Positions 63,614-64,000 of a stretch of DNA of 64,000 nucleotides are shown in pieces; position 1 is the stretch's first letter; every line of letters starts with the position of its first letter. The translations under genes were made by a program, and so were the position numbers. The stretch lies in contig CAXXWW010000011.1 in NCBI GenBank assembly GCA_963665215.2, forward strand, positions 135,005 to 199,004, read 5' to 3'. This DNA is from G963665215 sp963665215. Its GTDB lineage: Bacteria; Chloroflexota; Dehalococcoidia; Lucifugimonadales; CAUZJF01. The notes beneath the pieces are model-generated. The model saw only the letters and a program-made list of their open reading frames with translations, did no database searches and had not been told where the DNA came from.

Positions 63614-63850
63614 ATGCACGTCAAGGCAACGGTTTCAAGGGTCAAGGGCGTCGCGGTCAAGGCGGGCGGAATCCTGGGGCGGCACAAGCGGCTGACGATA
63701 GCGGTCGTGGTCGCGGCGCTGCTGCTCGGGCCACTCGTGACCACTGACGGCGAGCTGGTCTTCCTGAACGCGGTCGGCCTCGGCTTCGGCGTTCTGCTGC
63801 TCAGGCGGTACCTAGTGCGCCGTTCTGTAAGGAGGTCCTACCGCCGCTGA
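63614..63850 (+). CDS. small membrane protein, two transmembrane helices
   Basis: This 78-residue protein starts at an ATG 5 bases after AAAGGAGGC. A basic amphipathic N terminus (VSRVKGVAVKAGGILGRHKR) precedes two hydrophobic helices (LTIAVVVAALLLGPLVTT and LVFLNAVGLGFGVLLL), and a very basic tail ends RRSYRR. Both flanks have strong ribosome sites and a terminator follows, so the region looks actively expressed. I recognise no family. Confidence 0.65.
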   Translation: MHVKATVSRVKGVAVKAGGILGRHKRLTIAVVVAALLLGPLVTTDGELVFLNAVGLGFGVLLLRRYLVRRSVRRSYRR

Positions 63851-63890
63851 CGACGGGGCCTCCGGGTCTCTCTCAACCATTCCCATTCAC

Positions 63891-63925
63891 AAGGGTCGTC
63901 TCTTTCGAGGCGGCCCTTCTTCTTT
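63891..63925 (+). terminator. rho-independent terminator
   Basis: AAGGGTCGTCTC and GAGGCGGCCCTT pair (two mismatches or G-U pairs) around a TTTC loop, followed by CTTCTTT. It ends the small membrane protein gene. Confidence 0.7.
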
Positions 63926-63982
63926 GCCCGCAAGCGGGCGCAGGCCGAAGGCAACACACAACACAAAGAAGGAGGACAGACC

Positions 63983-64000
63983 GATGACGACGGCAACACT
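63983..64000 (+). CDS. start of a gene cut by the window edge
   Basis: An ATG 8 bases after AAGGAGGA opens a frame MTTATL that runs off the end. The ribosome site is strong, but nothing can be said of the product. Confidence 0.45.

Noticed and set aside
61825..64000. Prophage or conjugative element at the right end
   Set aside because: Only an HTH/coiled-coil gene, a small membrane protein and one gene start are visible; no integrase, relaxase, terminase or attachment repeat can be identified in the window.

Overview
The window is GC-rich bacterial DNA. Its core genes are ftsZ, groES-groEL with hrcA and a CIRCE operator, otsB, a PAC2-family gene, several Gfo/Idh/MocA oxidoreductases, an N-acyl-D-amino-acid deacylase-like amidohydrolase and an AI-2E-type permease. 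Together with lipoproteins that carry Pro/Thr-rich linkers, this fits a Chloroflexota (Dehalococcoidia/SAR202-like) chromosome. The lineage is inferred from gene content; no rRNA or other marker settles it.

Layout. 1-3.8 kb: an IS256-family element between two gene fragments, then a frameshifted exonuclease. 3.9-17.7 kb: mostly ordinary chromosome (cupredoxin lipoprotein, otsB, ftsZ, a hydrolase with a nonsense codon, PAC2, amidohydrolase, hrcA, groEL, groES, two Gfo/Idh genes). 17.7-30 kb: a scarred region of IS1380-family copies, an IS3 remnant, gene fragments, an RDD protein, a WYL protein with 67-residue repeats, and an HNH/Excalibur lipoprotein. 29.6-48.3 kb: a damaged defence island. 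It holds a remnant of a second CBASS Cap2 gene, a Type IIG-like restriction-modification gene split by IS1380, an XRE/DUF6932 pair with an operator, an HTH/coiled-coil protein of unknown family, an IS1202-group element, a Crp-like regulator with an ATPase/TOPRIM-like gene, and a divergent CBASS operon (TIR, SAVED, CD-NTase, E2-E1, HExxH protein). 48.9-58 kb: secreted and lipid-anchored proteins, two of them split by insertions. 58-64 kb: AI-2E permease, a frameshifted IS256 copy, a DUF1016 fragment, a second HTH/coiled-coil paralogue and small genes near the window edge.

The main result is that many broken genes can be rebuilt on paper. Removing an element plus one copy of its target duplication restores an open frame in five genes: a TPR lipoprotein (IS1380), a Type IIG-like RM enzyme (IS1380), a protease-like lipoprotein (IS256), a secreted protein (162-bp MITE) and a TIR-SAVED CBASS effector (161-bp MITE). 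What looks like separate TIR and SAVED genes is therefore one CBASS effector gene split by a small non-autonomous element. That element has two copies here and I do not recognise its family. The CBASS operon also has a frameshift in Cap2, and an HExxH protein sits where the Cap3 JAB protease would be expected.

Mobile elements: four IS256 copies (one with a clean 8-bp duplication, two with dead transposases), four near-full-length IS1380 copies plus fragments, one IS1202-group element plus two end remnants inside other elements, one truncated IS3 element and two MITEs. No tRNA, rRNA or CRISPR array was seen.
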